Assembly (NCBI RefSeq): GCF_905475345.1
Contig: NC_066587.1
Span: 5,312,070-5,376,069, forward strand
Direction: 5' to 3'
DNA length: 64,000 nucleotides
Origin: Vespula vulgaris
Lineage: Eukaryota > Arthropoda > Insecta > Hymenoptera > Vespidae
In this document: piece after piece, positions 24,771 through 35,001 of the stretch
Numbering within the stretch: position 1 is the first letter of the stretch
Layout: the number at the start of each line of letters is the position of its first letter
The notes under the pieces: generated by a model
Told to the model about the DNA's origin: nothing
The model's input: the letters and a program-made list of their open reading frames with translations, nothing else
Databases searched by the model: none
Made by a program: the position numbers and the translations under genes

Positions 24771-25725
24771 CTATATACGAAAAATATATTCCTTTACTAA
24801 TCAGATTTTATTAAAAGTAATTCTTACGGATAAATACTAATTATACTATAAATAATAAAATAAATTTTTCAAAATAATTATTATATCGAAAAATTTGATT
24901 CACATCTAAAATCCAACACTGATCACAATTCTTGAAATGTAAAGTACAATTAAGAACAACGTACACATTCCGTTTAATTGTCTTCTTATGCATTTCATGC
25001 TTCCCAAATTATTGCACAAATCATTAAAAATCGTTATAGAGATTGTAATAGAAAGTCCTTGACAAAAGTATAATCACGAATCTTGTATAAGAATCACTGT
25101 TGTTATTGATTATTTTACTAATAGCCAGGCAGGTAATTTAAAACATTTCAACGTCACCAAAGAATTCTTGATTTGTTAATTAAAAGATATATCTCTTTAA
25201 AATATTATAAATCTTGTAATTATATCATAATGCGATCAATCTCTTATTGAAACTCCTATAATCATTATTTCAAAAGAGCTGAATTTACGCGCAATAATAC
25301 ACATACGATGCAAATGCATTTATCACGATTGGTCAAAAAAATATAACAGTTAACGCTGATTGGTTTATATTCAGAATAAAAATAAACTATAACTGTCTAT
25401 ATCATTTAATGTAATGTTCTTATCAAATCGTATCTTTATATAATAAATAATTTATTTTTCACGTATTTATTTATTTATTACATAATAAAATGTCTTGTAA
25501 CGATAATTATTGTAATTATTTAATTGTTATTGATCATCAAATTTTAACCAATTACAAGCTATTTCTATGAATAGTTTAATTTTCAAAGCATATCCAATCA
25601 AATAACAGAATTTATAAGATTTAAAAGGACTTAGAAACATAAGAGTAAATGTGCGAAAGAAGGAACACAAAATAATAATTTTTAAAAATTCGAATAAAGA
25701 CACAAAATAATATTAAGCTATAGTC
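24771..25725. other. Divergent promoter region, FAM149-like (-) and ankyrin-type gene (+)
   Basis: AT-rich DNA between two oppositely transcribed genes. It should contain the missing first exon(s) of the FAM149-like gene, but I could not fix a start with a matching phase-1 donor. An open minus-strand frame starting MHKKTIKRNVYVVL (near 24990) has no clear donor and is left unassigned. Confidence 0.5.
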
Positions 25726-26723
25726 ATGGATATAAGCAAAATACAAATAGCCATAGTTTTATTCGTTATTGGCATCATTTTTTGTATACATAATTGCATT
25801 AAAAGTATGCAGAAACAAATGAAAACTTATACTAAATGTATTTAATTTTATGGAAATTTTTTATGATTTTATTTTTAAAAATATATTTAACATCATTCTA
25901 TAGGAAAATATTATAATATAGTAAAATCTATTATTACACCTTTTGAAAAATCTAAACAAAAATATTCCTCTAATCAGTGTATATTAAAACAAAAAATTGT
26001 TGAAACTATGAGTCATAAAGAAATATTGTTAAAATTATATGAAGCAGCTGATGTAAGATATACTTATATTTATTTAGTACATTTTATTGTCTTTTCATAT
26101 TAATAATATCTTTATATCTATATGTTGTTATTAGAAATGTTATATGAAAGTATATGCACTTAGATGCATTCGTTTAACTAATTATTGTCCCTACTTAATT
26201 AATATTCCACATGGACCAGATGGATATACACCATTTCATAAAGTCTGCTTTCATGGAAATACATGTTTAATCGAATATATGCTTGCAAAGGGTAAAATTT
26301 ATAATATTAAATATTATTATGATGTTATATTTAACATCAAGAATTCATGAAAAATTTATATTATATATATAGGTGCTAATCCTTTTCTTACGACTTATAC
26401 TGGTGAAAATGCAATATGTATGGCATTATATTTTTTTCTTAATCACCCTAACAATAATGATTTTACTTGTTTAGATATTCTTTGCGAAACAGGTTTGTAG
26501 AAAATTTTAAATAGTTTATATTTACATTTTATATATTAATACAAAGAATACTTTATTATAAATTATATCTGATTGTATCGTAGGTTGTCATTTAGATATA
26601 TCAAATATACATTACGATATATTTTTGAAAGCAGCTTTAAATAATCATAACAAACTTTTAACAGAATGGATATTAGTACATAATAAAATTAATACACTTT
26701 CGAGAAGTTATTCAGAACCATGA
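25726..26723 (+). CDS. Small N-terminally anchored ankyrin-type protein
   Basis: Five exons: 25726-25804, 25904-26052, 26135-26291, 26373-26492 and 26584-26723 (TGA), totalling 645 bases or 214 residues; phases agree throughout. Residues about 5-25 form one hydrophobic helix (IQIAIVLFVIGIIFCI), so the protein is probably anchored in a membrane by its N-terminus. Exons 3-4 contain an ankyrin-like consensus: GPDGYTPFHKVCFHGNTCLIEYMLAKGANPFL, given here in short pieces as DGYTPFHKVCFHGN and IEYMLAKGANP. The following exons continue with weaker helical repeats (ICMALYFFLN, DILCETG, FLKAALNNHNKLL). I do not recognise a named orthologue. It is very AT-rich and has short introns like its neighbours. 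Ankyrin repeats bind other proteins, but the partner is unknown. Confidence 0.75.
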
Positions 26724-27247
26724 ACTTTGCAGTAATAATCAATTAAATATATAATTTGATCTACATAACAAACTATTAATTTTATTTATATTTTAGTTAC
26801 TTGATATTTTATTTTTCTATTTAATTTAGAGAAATTGAATATAATAATTTCACAATTTCTTCTTTACTGGATTAATAATCGGTAATTTAAATTAAGTGAC
26901 TTGTATGCGTATCTTCGGTGTTACGCATAATCTTCGTTTAACAATAAAGGAACAAAGTTCAAAATAATAATGATATAACGTATTATTAAATTCATCTATA
27001 ACAAAACTAACCTCTTCGTTATGATCGTCAACTTCAGTCGACGGTCACCGAATACATAAGTACGTTAGTCGATTGTTTATGTTTATTTATTTATTCGTTA
27101 CGCGAAAATATTTCTCGTCCTACGTAGCTATCAGTAGTTAAATGATAGTATGCGTAGAATAATCACCATATTCAACTTTAAACAAGTGTTATTTGAAATC
27201 GAATCTTCTTATATAGCTCTACTGAAAAATTAGATTTGTGTTTAAAT
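26724..27247. other. Intergenic region and COASY promoter
   Basis: Contains the 3' UTR of the ankyrin-type gene and the upstream region and 5' UTR of COASY. No further exon is seen. A frame open from a TTG at 27236 reaches COASY, but the first ATG is at 27248. Confidence 0.6.
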
Positions 27248-29135
27248 ATGTTAAATACTGGCTTGTTAATTTTGACAAATCCTAGTAGGATTACGACGTT
27301 ATTACCAGTTATTAATAAACATGTTTTAAAAACATTATATATTCAGTATTTGCCAGAAAAACATTTGGTTATACCAGAAAATCATTCCATTATATTACCG
27401 AAATTATCTTGTTATGCTCAAATCGTTGCCAATATTTATAAAGTTGCTTCCAATAATTGTTCTAGACTAGATATACGAATCTTATTAACACATATAAAAA
27501 ATCCTGCTTTTACCGTTATAAATACAAAAAGTCCAGTGGAAATAATAATTTTTGATCAGATTTATAATACAAAGATAGTTGACACTTTTATACAAGATTG
27601 CCTTGCTAATAGATCAGAAGGATGCAGTTATATTACACTTGATAATGAACAAAATAATGAAAAATGTAGTAATATTGATGAATATAGTACAAAAGATTCA
27701 CAAACATACAAAAATGTTGTTTTGGGTGGCACGTTCGATCGTCTACATAATGGACATAAAATTTTTTTAAGTGAAGCTGTTTTGTATTCTAAAGAAAAAC
27801 TTACAGTTGGTGTAACAGATACAAACATGCTAACTGGTTAGATATTACTATTAAAATAATGTTTCCAATTGTAGTATTTAGTCATAACTGACAATTAACA
27901 TAATATTTTTAGGAAAATTGCTATGGGAATTAATAGAACCATGCTCTAAAAGAATAACAGATGTTAAAGATTTTTTAGAAGATGTGGATTCATCATTAAC
28001 ATATGATATTGTTCCTATTAATGATATGTATGGTCCAACTAAAGATGATCCTACATTTGAAATGTTAGTAGTCAGTGAAGAAACAAAACGAGGAGGAGAT
28101 AAAGTTAATTCTTTGCGATTAGAGAAAAATTTGAATAAATTGGCTATTCATGAAGTAAAATTATTAGTTGATGAAAATCACGGAGAATATGAAGAAAGCA
28201 AAATTAGTTCTAGTAATCAAAGAATGCGATTACTTGGCAAAAGATTAGGAAAACCTGTATGTATTTTCTCGACATTAGACTTTTTTATTTATTTTTAGAA
28301 ATATTATTATTAATTTTGTAGATAAACAAAGATAAGCCACTTAAACCTTATATTATTGGATTAATTGGTGGTATAGCAAGTGGTAAATCATCAGTGATAG
28401 AAAAAGTACAAAAATATGATGCTGGATTTGTAAATTGTGATAAAATTGCACATGACTTATATCTTCCTGGAAAAGAATGTTATCAAGCTATAATTACACA
28501 TTTTGGTACAGGCGTACTTGATGCAGATGGTTTTATTAATAGAAAAGCTCTTAGTAATATTGTATTTAATGATAAGGTATATTTATGTATATAATTTATA
28601 CAATATGACAAGACTATTTCAGCTGTTTTTTCAATAATTTGATAATTTTGTGTTAAAAATGTAGGAACAATTAAATAAACTAAATAAATTAATGTGGCCT
28701 TTAATTCTTGAAGAGGCTAAAAAGAAGATTCATGAACTATATATAGAAGGATATAATATTATTTTTATGGAGGCAGCAGTTTTAATACAAGCTAATTGGC
28801 AGAATGAATGTCATGAAATATGGGCTTGCATAATTCCACCAGAAGAGGTTTGTTTAATATTATGTGTACTTCATGTTATTAACAATGTACATATGTCTTA
28901 TTAAAAAATGATACATGTATTCAATGTGTAGGCTATTAAAAGAATCATAAAAAGAAATGTTTTGTCAGAGGATGAAGCAAAACGAAGAATAGAAATGCAA
29001 ACAAATAACATAGATCAAATTAGAGAAGCTAATGTTGTTATATGCACATTGTGGGATCATGATTTCACACAAAAGCAAGTACAAAATGCATGGGATGAAT
29101 TGAAGACTTATTTATCACAACAATCAGCTGATTAA
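27248..29135 (+). CDS. COASY: Bifunctional coenzyme A synthase (PPAT plus dephospho-CoA kinase)
   Basis: Five exons: 27248-27836, 27913-28256, 28322-28576, 28665-28847 and 28932-29135 (TAA), totalling 1575 bases or 524 residues. Human COASY is slightly longer. The ATG at 27248 starts MLNTGLLILTNPSRITTLLP. The phosphopantetheine adenylyltransferase domain carries VVLGGTFDRLHNGHK (GG at about 160), the nucleotidyltransferase HxGH-type site. The dephospho-CoA kinase domain starts at about residue 320 with P-loop GGIASGKS (327-334), followed by NCDKIAHDLY and KRIIKRNVLSEDEAKRRI. Together they catalyse the last two steps from 4'-phosphopantetheine to CoA, at the mitochondrial outer membrane or in the cytosol in animals. 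The 3' end faces IFT22, with only 198 bases between stop codons. All motifs look intact. Confidence 0.95.
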
Positions 29136-29333
29136 TATAATGATGTTTTTAAAATCAATTAATATAGTGATATACAAAAAGGGAAATGTGTGTGGTTAAT
29201 TTTAGTTTATAAACTTAATTTTTTTTTTTTTTTTTATATTGATCCCTTATATGCTGGAAGTAAAATATAATATTGTTATAGATTTTTGTACACTATATGT
29301 ACATATATTATATCCTACTAAAGTGATAAAAAA

Positions 29334-30196
29334 TTATTTAGCAAATAAAATATTATCAGTTAATATAGTGTTTTCTTCTTGATCCAAATAGTCTTGCATT
29401 TTAGTCATAAGTGAACTTAAAAATAAACGAAAGTCAGCTTGTAATTTATTACCACTTTCTTCTATGTCACATCTAACATGTGATACTTTGGGAAATGTGG
29501 AAGCTGTATAAGTAAATAAATTATTATTTTTTTTTTTTTAATTACAATTAATCATTCGTTTTTCTTATTTTTACACTTACAGATCGATTTCGGTAATTCA
29601 GATAGAATTCTGTCAGGATCATAACAGAATATTACACACATGTCAGGACCTAATTTAGTCTGTGTAACAAAGTAATCATAGAACTCTTGCATTTCTTTTA
29701 AACAATTTTGTTTTTTTGCATTATATATTAACATCACACCATGCAAATCTTTCCTTATAGCAGGCCAACAAGTTTTAAATCTGTAACATGCATAAATTAC
29801 AAGAATAGATAATCCACTTCAAGTTTAAAATATATAATGTACTTAATTTGCATACTTATAATCGCCACTACAATCCCATATTTCAATATCTTTTGAAATA
29901 GTTTTATTATTTACTATAATGCCTTGTGCTTCTGCTTCTAGTATTCTTACACCATATGTTGGATGGTAATTGTAAGGAATTTCTGAAGCATCAGCTAGAA
30001 AGTTTGATACTGTAGTTTTACCACTCTGAAAAGTATTACTTTTTTGTTATTCAAAATTATATAGAAAATAAATAATACGTTTTTTACTTATGTTATCGAA
30101 TCAAAAAAATTTAATTTAAGCACTAGTATTTATTAACATTAATCCTTCATATCTTACCTCCAATGGTCCAATTACCACTAATTTTAAAGCTTGCAT
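29334..30196 (-). CDS. IFT22: Intraflagellar transport protein 22 (RABL5), small GTPase-like
   Basis: Four exons in transcript order: 30196-30158, 30025-29856, 29780-29581 and 29503-29334 (TAA). They total 579 bases or 192 residues, close to the usual 185 or so. It starts MQALKLVVIGPLESGKTTVS, with P-loop GPLESGKT at residues 10-17 split by the first intron. It continues with YHPTYGVRILEAE, IWDCSGDYKFKTCWPAI (G3-like WDCSG) and KDLHGVMLIYNA. As in IFT22 generally, the G4 motif of true Ras proteins is not obvious. IFT22 is a peripheral subunit of the IFT-B complex that carries cargo along the ciliary axoneme; in an insect it would act in sensory neurons and perhaps sperm. A good RFX X-box lies about 83 bases upstream of the ATG. 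Confidence 0.9.
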
Positions 30197-30278
30197 AATT
30201 ATTGATATCTTTTATGACACAGTAATCTTTTCATATTTGTATCAATCACTCTTGAAGGCTATTTTTGTATACTATATT

Positions 30279-30292
30279 GTTTCCACGGTAAC
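30279..30292 (-). promoter_or_regulatory. X-box (RFX site) in the IFT22 promoter
   Basis: GTTTCCACGGTAAC fits the RYYNYY-N(1-3)-RRNRAC consensus exactly, with a 2-base spacer. It lies about 83 bases upstream of the IFT22 ATG, the usual place for X-boxes in ciliary genes. RFX factors drive ciliary genes in insects and nematodes. Confidence 0.75.
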
Positions 30293-30384
30293 CATTCATA
30301 GTGACGAAGTTAAAATGCATACTTAATTATACAACATAACAAGTAAGCATATTTATATAAAATCATAATTATTTCAATTAGAAA

Positions 30385-30388
<4 letters not shown>

Positions 30389-30431
<43 letters not shown>
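30389..30431. repeat. (TA)n microsatellite
   Basis: About 43 bases of TA repeat upstream of IFT22. Confidence 0.95.
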
Positions 30432-30435
<4 letters not shown>

Positions 30436-31108
30436 ACAGATATATTAAATATTTATTACAGGTTAATATCTCAATAATATTTAGTACTAGGGATTAATTT
30501 ATTTATCAACAACATATAGTTTTATAAGATATTTATATAGTAAGATAGTTAATACAAATAAATCGTAAGTTATGAACGATGTACGTAGAACTAATGTAAT
30601 TATTAATAAACTGTTTCGTAAATCCTATTAATACATATATAAAAAAAATAATGTGCTGTGCTTAATATTTGATTGCACAATACTCAGCAAAATACTAACA
30701 GAATTTCAAAAATTTTGTGATACATATCTTTTACTTTAAACGATATTTCTCGAATAACATATGAGTGCAAATACAATATATCTATTTAAGATTGGTTAAC
30801 TTTTACAATAAGTACAGTTCGTGTCATATTATACATAATTAGATGAGATGTTACATTATCTTTTAAAATATGTGTTTTTTCATATAGCTTACACATTATT
30901 ACAAAATATTTCTGAGTCTATACATTAATAAATATAAATGATATAATTTTACACATGATTATCTTCAAGTCACTTCTGTATAATAATCTAATAATTATAA
31001 TTTGTAGCATATTGTAAACACTTATTATTTGGATAAAGAAAAGAACAGAAGAGAAATTGCGATACATGTATTAAAGAAATGTGTTTTGATTAATGTGTAA
31101 ATATTACT

Positions 31109-34100
31109 TTACACACTTTGTACATCTTCTGATTGATCAGTTTTGTTTTCTTCAGGGTAATTTAATCCATACAAAGCTAATAATGCTGCCTTTGCTGCTA
31201 TTTTTTTAGCGTCTTTTTTATTTCTTGCTGCAATTAAAGAGATACAATTATTTACATACTTATAAATATCGATTGATATAAAAATTCGATTATTATCTTG
31301 CATTTATTAAGTTTATTATTTTTATATACCTGAACCAGTATAACCAACGCCGTCAATTTCCACAGCTAGTGTAAACATTATATTAGGTGGATTTCCAAGA
31401 CGACTTATTTCTACATATGTTAATCCTGGTTTCATTTGATTTAATAACATAACAGGATGTATATTGGTCGCATTTGGTGGAAGTTCCTTTTGAACTGGAA
31501 ATTTATTTGTACTGGAAAGTATTTTCTTTGCTCCTTTTAGCGGTGTAGGTACTCCTGGTCTAGGTACTGGTACTGATGTTCCTTGATTATGCCATTCCAA
31601 GAAAAGTTTATAAAGTGCAAAACTTGCTAATGAACTCCATGGAACTTCTTCACTTTCATCAATATTAGTATCTACTGATACTTGTCCATCTTCTGCATTG
31701 TCTTCTTTTGTTGATGAGGAAGAATCCGCAGGCTGATTTGCTTGTCCATCTGATTCAGCATCCATACGTGCTTTCATACTAGCCGCAGTCATTTTTTCAA
31801 GTAATAATGCTTTTAATGCATTTTCAGCAGCATTTTGGCGTGCAAGTGGTTTAGATAATCCTTGACCAACATATGTTTTTCCATCAAGCTGCCAATTATA
31901 TATATAATATTTAGTCAAAACAAATATATAGAATGGATATTCATTATAGAAAATTCTTTTTTACCTCTGCATGGACAAGATAAAGAGAGTTTGGCATAGG
32001 TCCTTGTGTTTCAGGAAATGTAAATTGTACTCCAGCTTTCATTTCATTTAAAACCATAATTGCATTTTTTGGTTGAAGAGTCTTTCTTAAACGTTGATTC
32101 AAGCGAAGACGTTTCAATTTTTTATTTACCTTAACTGTATACATAATTTTATTATTGAACATAGATAAAAATAAGATATAGTATTCGTTCGTATTATCTA
32201 GCTTTTAACTTTTTCAGTACACTGATTCACATCGATTGTTTGAATGCCTTAGTTCAAGGAACAAATTATTGAACAAAAGCTAAACATCTTCAAATTTGCG
32301 CAGCGTTTTGTCATCATATCGATAATAAAATAAAAATATGATAAAATAAATAAAATTTCTATAGAAACTATGACACATGTATAATACTTACATCCAGGTA
32401 TTTTACGTCTCCATCTTGGCATTTCTGGTGCATCAGTATCTGTATTCTCAGTTTTGACATCAACTTTTCCATCAATGGTATTATTACAAGAAGCAGTTGC
32501 ATCTGATGTAGTGAGAACAGATATATTTTGTGATGTAGAAGCAGGTTGTTGAGGAGTAGTAGATGTGTTCTGCATAGGAACAGTAGATACTGTAATTGAG
32601 CTTTGTTTAAGTATTGGTTTTAGACGCTGTTGTTGTTGAGTATTAGGTGGTGGTAGTTGTGGAGGTGGTTGCTGTTGCTGTATATGTTGCTGCTGCATAT
32701 GTTGCTGCTGTATATGCTGTTGCTGTATATGCTGCTGCTGCTGCTGCATATGCTGCTGTTGCTGCAGATGTTGCTGTTGCTGTTGCTGCAGATGTTGCTG
32801 TTGCTGTTGCTGCAGATGTTGCTGTTGCTGTTGTTGCTGCAAATGTTGCTGTTGCTGCAAATGTTGCTGTTGCTGTTGTTGCTGCAGATGTTGTTGTTGC
32901 TGTTGTTGCTGCGTTAATTGAGGTTTCAATTGTTGCAATGGTCTTGCTATACTAGATTGTTGTATCTGTACTGGTGGCTGAGATTTAAACGGTTGTGAAG
33001 GTGGCACATTTCCTTGTTTGTAAATAGCTTGCTGATTTACGATTGGTTGTGGTGGCTGATAACTTCCTTGCTGACTAAACTGTAAAATATAGGGTGGGTC
33101 GCCGCTACACAAGGAACCTCTACGGTTGTGCTATCCCACCAAGGTCTAGCATCGCATATGTACTTAAAAGCAATCTAATGCTACCCCCATAGCTCTTACC
33201 TGCCAAATTACCTTTAACTATGGCCAATGTTTCCTTACTCATGACTCAGTTAAGTTGAAATATGTTAATTATTATATAAAAATTTAAAAATTAATTTCAA
33301 AAATAGGAATGAGTAATTATAATGATGTATATGTTAAATTATAATCAATCCTTCAGAATATGTTTTATATTCTATGTATAATAATATAAAAAAAAAAAAA
33401 AAAATAATAAGAACGTACATTTGGAATAGAATGAGTACTGTTTAAATATACATAGAAAATAAATTAGAGTTAAATATCAATGATATAATAATATTAAAAC
33501 AATTCAACTTGCTTAGGCATGAGTTCAGTACAAATTAACAAAATGGCCTACGGCCTATGACAGGCTATGCTATGTGGGTAACAGACGATCTAGCCCCTGG
33601 CCGACCGCACTTCCTCGGTATTGTTGTATAGCTACTAGTACCTGCGTTGCAGGGGAGGGGAAAGTAGGGACCACTAATTAGTACATGCAAATGGAAACAA
33701 CTTTGGAAACAACAAATGGAACATTTTAATGCATCTATATATGTGAAAACTCAAACATTTTTTATATCTTCTGTTATATTTGGGATCTTCTATTTAATTT
33801 TGAAATAATACAAAATTTGGAATTAATATAAATTTGATGTCCATAAAGAATATGATATAAAAATACATATAAATAAATAAATAGAAACTTACAGAATTTT
33901 GGCTCTGGAAAGGAGCCTGGTTACTAGGATTTTGTGTTCGTGCTGTAACATATATAAATATATTCTTATTGTGTTTTCTAAGAAGCATATATTGTAGGGT
34001 TAATCAAATTATGTCATATAAATAAAAATAAATCGTATAGTCGTCGATTTGTTGTATAATCTAGAAAAATAGATAGCTTTTTAAGAAAAATATTTAATAA

Positions 34101-34401
34101 ATAAACTTACGATCTTTGTGTAAACATACATGTTTATACCAGGTGATCATGACTATTGTATATAGAAAAAGAAATAATAAAATATAAATGATATATATTT
34201 CAAACATGAGCATAATCGATAGTATTGATCTTTTGATATAATGTATTTTAATATTAACAAAAATTTATATATAATTATACATAACTAACATAAAAGAATT
34301 TATTTTCTATCAACATGTTTATATACCTTGAATATAAAAATAAATTTTGTACTGTTCTTACCACTAGGATAGCCCTGACTTTGTCTGTTTCTCGCAAACA
34401 T
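31109..34401 (-). CDS. Glutamine-rich protein with two dsRNA-binding domains (DIP1/ADAR-type dsRBDs, no deaminase)
   Basis: Six exons in transcript order: 34401-34362, 33942-33893, 33079-32392, 32134-31965, 31888-31330 and 31227-31109 (TAA), totalling 1626 bases or 541 residues with consistent phases. It starts MFARNRQSQGYPSARTQNPS. Exon 3 holds a long glutamine tract with His/Met breaks (32673-32912) and an acidic end. Exon 4 starts with a basic stretch (KKLKRLRLNQRLRK) and dsRBD1 (about 280-352: PKNAIMVLNEMKAGVQF, LDGKTYVGQGLSK, ARQNAAENALKALL). dsRBD2 is at about 457-524 (HPVMLLNQMKPGLTYVE, VGYTGSGARNKKDAKKIAAK). The stop 16 residues after dsRBD2 rules out the ADAR deaminase domain here. 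Drosophila disco-interacting protein 1 has this two-dsRBD plan; an orthologue is my best guess. Staufen and ADAR fit less well. Confidence 0.82.
32673..32912 (-). repeat. Coding CAG/CAA glutamine repeat
   Basis: Within exon 3 of the dsRBD gene. On the minus strand it reads CAG and CAA codons mixed, in blocks of 3-7 Gln separated by CAT (His) or CTG/ATG. CAA interruptions make it less prone to slippage than pure CAG. The plus-strand open frames over it (Ala/Val or Leu runs) are shadows. Confidence 0.92.
33200..33242 (-). CDS. Predicted alternative first coding exon of the dsRBD gene
   Basis: In the intron before the Gln-rich exon, minus-strand ATG at 33242 opens MSKETLAIVKGNLA plus one base, followed by a canonical GTAAGA donor. 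Ending in phase 1, it cannot join exon 3 (phase 0). It fits exon 4 (phase 1), giving ...GNLA-V-KVNKKLKRL. The resulting isoform would be 891 bases, or 296 residues, with both dsRBDs and no Gln tract. Supporting this, the region and 33540-33680 upstream are noticeably GC-richer than the surrounding intron. Predicted only from sequence. Confidence 0.45.
33540..33680. promoter_or_regulatory. GC-rich intronic block, possible internal promoter or 5' UTR
   Basis: About 140 bases of complex GC-rich sequence (ACGGCCTATGACAGGC, CTGGCCGACCGCACTTCC) lie inside an otherwise very AT-rich intron, 300 bases upstream of the predicted alternative first exon. It contains no coding frame that I recognise. Confidence 0.35.
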
Positions 34402-35001
34402 TTTTACGTTTTTAATAAAAGAGTAGAACTGTTCTAAATGATGTTAATTTGTAAATTTTAAACACGTTAATAACTATAGTATCATTTATTACCACTTAAA
34501 TATACATATAATAGTTCAATTGCTTCGTTAAATGTTACTGTGTATCGAGCACGCCTGCCACTTAATCATGAAGAAGGAAATGACGCTATGATTTTACCCC
34601 CACTACTTTTCAGAACAGGAAATATGAATCTCAAACATCGCGCATGTGCAAAACATAAAACTATGTAAATATTTCGATATTTAAAATTAGTTATTTCTGT
34701 TAAAAAAAAAGTTGCATTAATATTTTTATTTTATAATGTATGTGATATATAGTTACTTTTTGTGACTGTACAATATTAGGGCAAAATAATAAATCAGTTG
34801 AAAAATAATTTAAACGTCTGCATTTTGAAAATATCACAACATGTAGTACTCTTAAAGCGATACTTGTACATTTATACAACAAAAATGTCATATATATGGT
34901 GCAAAATGGAATTTGTAATTACAGAATTTATATAAGGGCTATTTAATGATCTTATATAATACAAAAATTCACTATCTTTTGTCTTAATTATATTTATTTA
35001 C
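34402..35001. other. Promoter of the dsRBD gene and 3' UTR of WBP11
   Basis: A spacer between tandem minus-strand genes. No exon is recognised. An open minus-strand frame at 34700-34891 looks random. Confidence 0.6.

Larger units (their letters stand above)
30197..31108. other. IFT22 promoter and 3' UTR of the dsRBD gene
   Basis: AT-rich spacer between two tandem minus-strand genes. Besides the X-box and the (TA)n run at 30389-30431, nothing coding is seen. Confidence 0.6.

Noticed and set aside
24900..25000. Minus-strand frame MHKKTIKRNVYVVL as first exon of the FAM149-like gene
   Set aside because: No convincing donor of the needed phase was found, so it was left unassigned.
32647..32955. 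Plus-strand Ala/Val and Leu/Met-rich frames of 86-102 codons
   Set aside because: These are the antisense shadow of the CAG/CAA glutamine repeat in the dsRBD gene.
31109..34401. Naming the dsRBD gene Adar
   Set aside because: The frame stops 16 residues after dsRBD2 and no deaminase exon follows; only the dsRBDs resemble ADAR.
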